A model generated the notes under the pieces. That model saw only the letters and a program-made list of their open reading frames with translations. It had not been told where the DNA came from and ran no database searches. Below are positions 22,521-25,885 of a stretch of DNA of 25,885 nucleotides, one piece after another. How positions within the stretch are numbered: the stretch's first letter is position 1; each line of letters begins with the position of its first letter. A program made the position numbers and the translations under genes. The stretch comes from an uncultured Actinomycetes bacterium (GTDB lineage Bacteria; Actinomycetota; Actinomycetes; S36-B12; UBA5976): contig CAIYGJ010000204.1 in the NCBI GenBank assembly GCA_903925705.1, positions 1-25,885 on the forward strand, written 5' to 3'.

Positions 22521-22610
22521 GTTGCGACGCTGTGAACGCGTCTTCTTTAGCATTTTGCGATGCTTCTTCTTGGCCATGCGCTTGCGGCGCTTCTTGATCA
22601 CCGAGCCCAT
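22509..22610 (-). CDS. 30S ribosomal protein bS22 (AURKAIP1/COX24 domain), 33 residues
   Basis: This very short gene encodes MGSVIKKRRKRMAKKKHRKM followed by LKKTRSQRRNKGK, a highly basic 33-residue protein. It matches the actinobacterial small-subunit protein bS22, found near the decoding centre in mycobacterial ribosome structures. The motif KKRRKRMAKKKHRK is diagnostic. The ATG at 22608-22610 has an AGAGGTGG ribosome-binding site five bases upstream. It lies downstream of the excisionase-like HTH gene, the same pairing as mycobacterial Rv0500A-Rv0500B as I remember it. Confidence 0.93.
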   Translation of the reverse strand: MGSVIKKRRKRMAKKKHRKMLKKTRSQRRNKGK

Positions 22611-22703
22611 TTGGACCACCTCTACTTGTTGTTAAAACTTAAGTCTACGTGCTTGCGTTAGTGCACTTGCTTTTGGACTGGATTGCTCCAAGTTCCACAA
22701 AGA

Positions 22704-22910
22704 TTAGCCAGCTTCTACAAATGATTCTTGTAGGTAAGTGTGTACGGCTTGTTCTGGAATTCGAAATGATCGACCAACCTGAACTGCTGGTAGTTCACCG
22801 TTATGCACTAAGCGATACACAGTCATTTTTGATACGCGCATTGCAGTTGCAACTTCGGCAACTGTCAAAAAGCGAACTTCTCCGAGCGGACGTTCATTAG
22901 ATGCACCCAT
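22704..22910 (-). CDS. Excisionase-family helix-turn-helix DNA-binding protein
   Basis: A 68-residue protein made almost entirely of one MerR/excisionase-type winged HTH: FLTVAEVATAMRVSKMTVY followed by RLVHNGELPAVQVGRSFRI, then EQAVHTYLQESFVEAG. It is a chromosomal actinobacterial housekeeping member (I recall Rv0500A), not part of a phage; no integrase or attachment site is nearby. Its target is unknown. The start ATG at 22908-22910 has GGTGATGG upstream. It is followed by bS22 after 93 bases, and it lies 147 bases downstream of proC on the same strand with a long palindrome in between. Confidence 0.9.
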   Translation of the reverse strand: MGASNERPLGEVRFLTVAEVATAMRVSKMTVYRLVHNGELPAVQVGRSFRIPEQAVHTYLQESFVEAG

Positions 22911-23038
22911 AGGTCACCATCACCATTCTGTGTGGGCTAAGCACCGGCTTCCCCTCCGGGCTGAACGTCACACTCATTCGTAGATGCTTACATTAGTGGC
23001 GAATGGGACTCAAGTGAAAGTCGGTTCAGAAAGTAACT

Positions 23039-23060
23039 TAAATTACACGTGTGTAATTTA
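23039..23060. promoter_or_regulatory. Perfect 10-bp-arm palindrome at the proC stop codon
   Basis: Arms TAAATTACAC and GTGTAATTTA flank a 2-base centre (GT), giving a 22-base near-perfect dyad. The right arm contains the proC stop codon. The tiny centre, high A+T and lack of a U-run suit a dimeric regulator's operator better than a terminator, although weak terminator or RNA-end roles remain possible. The HTH gene promoter region lies just downstream. Confidence 0.6.
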
Positions 23061-23855
23061 TTGCATACCCAGTTCTTTTGAACGATCCCGAGCTGCTTCC
23101 ATCGCACTCAAAAACGCAGCGCGAACTTTAAAGTCATCAAACTGTCGCAATGCGGCAACTGTGGTGCCACCAGGCGAAGTAACTTGTTCGCGCAAAACTG
23201 TTGGATGCTCTTTGGTTTCCCGAAGCATGGTTGCTGCGCCGTAAACCGTTTGGAGAACTAATTCGTTTGCAACATCGCGTGGCAGACCGAGCATCACTCC
23301 GCCCTCGATCATCGCCTCAACAACATAGAAAATATATGCAGGTCCAGACCCAGAAATTGCTGTTACTGCGTCCTGGTACTTCTCAGGAACTCTGACAACT
23401 TGTCCGACACTTCGTAGCAAAGTTTCAACAGTTAATAGGTGTTCCTCGGTGCTGTTAGTACCAGAGCTGATTGCAGCCATACCTTGATCGACTAGTGCTG
23501 GCGTATTTGGCATAACACGAATCACAGCAGTTTTGGCTGGCAGTAAATCTTCCATGAAGCTGGTTGTAATTCCAGCCGCCAGCGATACGACAAGAGTGCT
23601 GGGTTTAAGTGAATCTTTGATTTCTCCCAAAACAATGGCCATGTCTTGCGGCTTCACAACTAAAACGACAGTGTCAGCTTTGGCTGAGACTTCTTGGTTG
23701 GTGCCATTTGCCACGCCGTGCTTTTCAGTTACTTCAGCTGATCTTTCGATTCGACGATCAGCAATTAGAAGTTCCGATTTAGGAACTCCGGCTCGTAATA
23801 GACCAGACAATAAGGTTTCCCCCATTACGCCAGCCCCGATTATGGCGGTAGTCAT
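23058..23855 (-). CDS. proC: Pyrroline-5-carboxylate reductase
   Basis: ProC reduces P5C to proline with NAD(P)H, the last step of proline synthesis. The 265-residue protein has the N-terminal Rossmann loop IIGAGVMGETLLSGL, VVLVVKPQDM, VIRVMPNTPALVDQGM, and the C-terminal dimer/active-site stretch AISGSGPAYIFYVVEAM, ending with EQVTSPGGTTVAALRQF. All are standard. The gap after the proline dehydrogenase gene is nine bases, and the ribosome-binding site AGGA overlaps that gene's TAG stop. The two opposite proline enzymes are therefore cotranscribed. Confidence 0.96.
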   Translation of the reverse strand: MTTAIIGAGVMGETLLSGLLRAGVPKSELLIADRRIERSAEVTEKHGVANGTNQEVSAKADTVVLVVKPQDMAIVLGEIKDSLKPSTLVVSLAAGITTSFMEDLLPAKTAVIRVMPNTPALVDQGMAAISSGTNSTEEHLLTVETLLRSVGQVVRVPEKYQDAVTAISGSGPAYIFYVVEAMIEGGVMLGLPRDVANELVLQTVYGAATMLRETKEHPTVLREQVTSPGGTTVAALRQFDDFKVRAAFLSAMEAARDRSKELGMQ

Positions 23856-23864
23856 AACGAAGTC

Positions 23865-24794
23865 CTAACCCTTAGAAACCAAGGAACGTAAGAACAGAGA
23901 CAGGTTGGATGGCTTTTCTGCCATCCGGCGCATTAAGTACGGGTACCACTGGTCGCCGTAAGGAACATAAACCCGAACTTTGTGGCCGAGTTCAGCTAAG
24001 CGAACTTGTTCATCTGGGCGAACTCCAAGAAGCATTTGGAACTCGAAGGTCTCTTTGCTGCGACCACTGCGAAGTGCCAATGCCTGGCCGATCTGGATTA
24101 AGCGCGGATCATGAGTTGCCAGCATTGGGTAAGCATCAGATTCAATCAATGCACGCATGCTACGGACATAAGCCTTATCAATTTCGCCACGATCCACGAA
24201 GGCAACATCGGCGGCTTCAGCGTATGCACCTTTACATAGGCGAATTCGAGAATCTTTGTAAGAGTGTGCAGCGACGTCATCTTCGGTTCGGTGCAATTGC
24301 GCTTGCAATACACCACCAGTGGTTGGGAACTCTTTACGAACTTGAGACAAAATCCGCAAAGTTGAATCAATCGTTGTGTGATCTTCCATATCAAATGTCA
24401 CGGTTGTACCAACTTGTTTTGCGATTGAACAAATCTCAAGAGCATTTTCTAGTGCGATGCTTTCACCGCTATCGCCTAGCGCTTGACCAACGGCCGAAAG
24501 CTTTACTGAAACTTCAGCACTATCTGAAAGCCCTGCGCCAGACAATGCGCGAAGCACATCCTTGTAATCAGCAACAGTTGTATCGGCTGCGGCGCGGTCT
24601 AATGTGTCTTCACCAAGTCGGTCGACAGTTGCTAACAGTCCTAGGTCGTGAAGATTTTGTACGGTTGCCACAACATCAGCAGTGGTAGTTCCTGCAACGA
24701 AACGATTAACCACACCACGACTTAGTGGCGATGTAGAAACAAGATGCTCAAGCTTTTCACTGCGTGATGCTGAAACTAGTAATTCGCGAAGCAT
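23865..24794 (-). CDS. Proline dehydrogenase (monofunctional, FAD)
   Basis: A 309-residue TIM-barrel flavoenzyme oxidising proline to P5C and passing electrons to the quinone pool. Family motifs: TVTFDMEDHTTIDSTL, IRLCKGAYAE, LATHDPRLI, FEFQMLLGVRP and YVPYGDQWYPYLMRRM near the end, where the arginine pair binds the proline carboxylate. It is the short, actinobacterial and Deinococcus-like type, not the PutA fusion; the P5C dehydrogenase partner is not in the window. The frame is open to 25070 inside ppx, but the homologous sequence begins MLRELLVSASRSEKLE, and AGGTGGGAG precedes that ATG at 24792-24794. Confidence 0.94.
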   Translation of the reverse strand: MLRELLVSASRSEKLEHLVSTSPLSRGVVNRFVAGTTTADVVATVQNLHDLGLLATVDRLGEDTLDRAAADTTVADYKDVLRALSGAGLSDSAEVSVKLSAVGQALGDSGESIALENALEICSIAKQVGTTVTFDMEDHTTIDSTLRILSQVRKEFPTTGGVLQAQLHRTEDDVAAHSYKDSRIRLCKGAYAEAADVAFVDRGEIDKAYVRSMRALIESDAYPMLATHDPRLIQIGQALALRSGRSKETFEFQMLLGVRPDEQVRLAELGHKVRVYVPYGDQWYPYLMRRMAEKPSNLSLFLRSLVSKG

Positions 24795-24856
24795 GGCTCT
24801 CCCACCTTTGGTGACCCAGGTAGTGGATCTAGCCCTTACTTTACGCGGTAATTGGG

Positions 24857-25792
24857 TTACTCGGCATCGTCGGAAAACCAGTCCAAGCGACGCAGGATGA
24901 TTCCTTCTCGCAGCGCCCAAGGGCAGATTTCTAGCGATTCCAATTTCAAAAACTCCATAGTTTCTTGAGCAACTATCGCACCAGCCAGTAATTGCTCGGC
25001 TCGGCCAACCGAAATCCCTGGCAATTGGGCTCGCTGAGCGTAATTCATTTCCGCAATTTTCGGCACCCATTTGCTCAAGGATTCCAAAGTTAAATCACGT
25101 TGTACTCGCTGGCCGTCACTTGAGGGCGCAGCGCCACCAAGACGTGCAAGTTGTCTAAATGTTTTACTGGTAGCAACGGCATGATCGAACTGAATTGTCA
25201 GCAAATGCGAAAAATCTGTTTCTAACGAATTCTTCACGTGCCCTATAAGCGCCTTAATTTCATCAGCCTTAGGAACTTCAGATGTGAAGAAGTCGCGAGT
25301 AAGTCTTCCGGCGCCAAGCGGCGTTGATAATGCCAGTTCTGGATGTTCATCAGCTCCGATTGCAACTTCTAACGAACCGCCGCCGATATCCGCAACTAAC
25401 AAACGACCAGACGACCAGCCAAACCAACGGCGCACTGCCAAGAACGTCAAGATAGCCTCATGTTCACCATCAAGAACTTGCAGATCGATTCCTGTTTCAA
25501 TCCTGATTCTTTCCAAGATTGCGTCGGAGCTCTTCGACTCTCTTATCGCAGAAGTAGCGAACGCAAGTAATTCATCACAATCATGCTCTTCGATGAACTT
25601 GTTACATTCCTGCAGAACTTCAATCAGGGTCTTTACGGAGGACTTCTTTAAATCGCCATCATTATTAAGCTGTTCAGCGAGACGAAGTTCGTACTTCTGT
25701 GACATGGCTGGGATTGGGGCAGCACCTGCGTGAGCATCGACTATTAATAGGTGAACGGTGTTTGAACCAACGTCTAACACTCCCATTCGCAT
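24857..25792 (-). CDS. Exopolyphosphatase / pppGpp phosphohydrolase family protein
   Basis: A 311-residue Ppx/GppA member of the ASKHA (actin-like ATPase) fold. Visible motifs are the phosphate-1 loop VLDVGSNTVHLLIVDAH, LAFATSAIRESKSS and the phosphate-2 loop LLVADIGGGSLEVAIG, then TPLGAGRLTRDFF. Short actinobacterial Ppx proteins of this length (Rv0496 in M. tuberculosis) act on short polyphosphate or pppGpp; which one applies here cannot be read. The frame is open from a GTG at 25826-25828, but homologues begin MRxGVLDVGSNT, and the ATG at 25790-25792 has TACTGT seven bases upstream. The ATG two codons later is a weaker alternative. Confidence 0.9.
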   Translation of the reverse strand: MRMGVLDVGSNTVHLLIVDAHAGAAPIPAMSQKYELRLAEQLNNDGDLKKSSVKTLIEVLQECNKFIEEHDCDELLAFATSAIRESKSSDAILERIRIETGIDLQVLDGEHEAILTFLAVRRWFGWSSGRLLVADIGGGSLEVAIGADEHPELALSTPLGAGRLTRDFFTSEVPKADEIKALIGHVKNSLETDFSHLLTIQFDHAVATSKTFRQLARLGGAAPSSDGQRVQRDLTLESLSKWVPKIAEMNYAQRAQLPGISVGRAEQLLAGAIVAQETMEFLKLESLEICPWALREGIILRRLDWFSDDAE

Positions 25793-25799
25793 ACTCGAA

Positions 25800-25805
25800 A
25801 CAGTA
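25800..25805 (-). promoter_or_regulatory. -10 element for a leaderless start (ppx)
   Basis: TACTGT on the minus strand ends seven bases before the preferred ATG at 25792, with no ribosome-binding site between. If the GTG at 25828 were used instead, this hexamer would be coding. Confidence 0.4.
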
Positions 25806-25860
25806 CTAGTGACCGAGGTGCTGTGCACGGAAGCGCTCGACTACACATTAGGATTTATCC

Positions 25861-25885
25861 GTGGTTGAAAAGAATCAAGATTTCC
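25861..25885 (+). CDS. Possible start of a divergent gene, cut by window edge
   Basis: A GTG at 25861 opens VVEKNQDF (first residue Met if used as start) and stays open to the edge. AGGA lies seven bases upstream, in the position of a ribosome-binding site. Eight codons are too few to identify a product, and the gene may not be real. Confidence 0.28.

Noticed and set aside
22704..22910. Excisionase-like gene as sign of a prophage or integrative element
   Set aside because: No integrase, attachment repeat, tRNA or phage gene is nearby, and the gene is a conserved chromosomal actinobacterial HTH paired with bS22.
23909..24688. Plus-strand ORF of 259 codons opposite the proline dehydrogenase gene
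   Set aside because: Its composition (rich in His, Leu, Gln, Arg) is typical of a shadow frame, and the opposite strand carries a fully recognisable enzyme.
24795..25070. Longer start for the proline dehydrogenase gene
   Set aside because: The 92 added residues are ppx sequence in another frame; the ATG at 24794 has a strong ribosome-binding site.

Overview
The window is a gene-dense stretch of an actinobacterial chromosome, about 45% G+C by eye. It carries core respiratory, menaquinone, cytochrome c, heme and proline genes. The lineage call rests on four things: the 33-residue ribosomal protein bS22 beside an excisionase-like HTH gene, the family members present (DUF4229, PLDc_N, ResB/CcsB, SUMT-HemD fusion, Rex), the gene order, and the many start codons that look leaderless. 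As I remember it, the order resembles Mycobacterium tuberculosis Rv0496 (ppx) to Rv0558 (menG), heavily thinned. The modest G+C, tight packing and thinning suggest a streamlined actinobacterium such as the freshwater acI/Nanopelagicales group; that placement is inference. I found no tRNA, rRNA, CRISPR, insertion sequence, phage gene or riboswitch. No gene-free gap exceeds about 170 bases.

Layout. 1-518 (minus): the start of the NADH dehydrogenase operon, nuoA then nuoB (cut by the window edge), preceded by a near-perfect Rex operator at 593-610. 690-2827 (minus): menG and an unrecognised eight-helix membrane protein. 2894-4156 (plus): menF. 4157-11498 (minus): a run of menB, menC, menD, an S58 (DmpA-like) peptidase and a RecB-like Fe-S nuclease, then a separately promoted pair of a small membrane protein and a cytochrome P450. 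11552-13755 (plus): menE and menA. 13792-14349: two small membrane-protein genes, divergently transcribed. 14373-21206 (minus): rex, hemD(-cobA), a phosphoglycerate-mutase-family gene, resA, ccdA, resB, ccsB, tightly packed. 21359-22910: a glutaredoxin-like gene, a HAD-IB phosphatase, bS22 and an HTH gene. 23058-25792 (minus): ppx/gppA, a proline dehydrogenase gene and proC.

How it fits together. MenF, MenD, MenC, MenE, MenB, MenA and MenG cover chorismate to menaquinone, apart from the MenH and DHNA-CoA thioesterase steps, which are not visible here. Menaquinone accepts electrons from the NADH dehydrogenase whose operon begins at the left edge. ResA/CcdA/ResB/CcsB build c-type cytochromes for the downstream chain, and HemD supplies uroporphyrinogen III for heme. 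Rex, the NADH/NAD+ sensor encoded here, has a matching operator upstream of nuoA, so the window holds both regulator and probable target.

Most of the window is ordinary core metabolism and I do not claim a wholly new system. The points most worth a second look are the Rex operator at nuoA, the recurrent leaderless start architecture, two mini-ORFs that exactly bridge gaps in the rex-ccs run, a three-armed alternative hairpin after menA, a duplicated hairpin at the end of menG, a long palindrome at the end of proC, the reduction of the heme cluster to hemD, and a P450 lacking the usual I-helix threonine.
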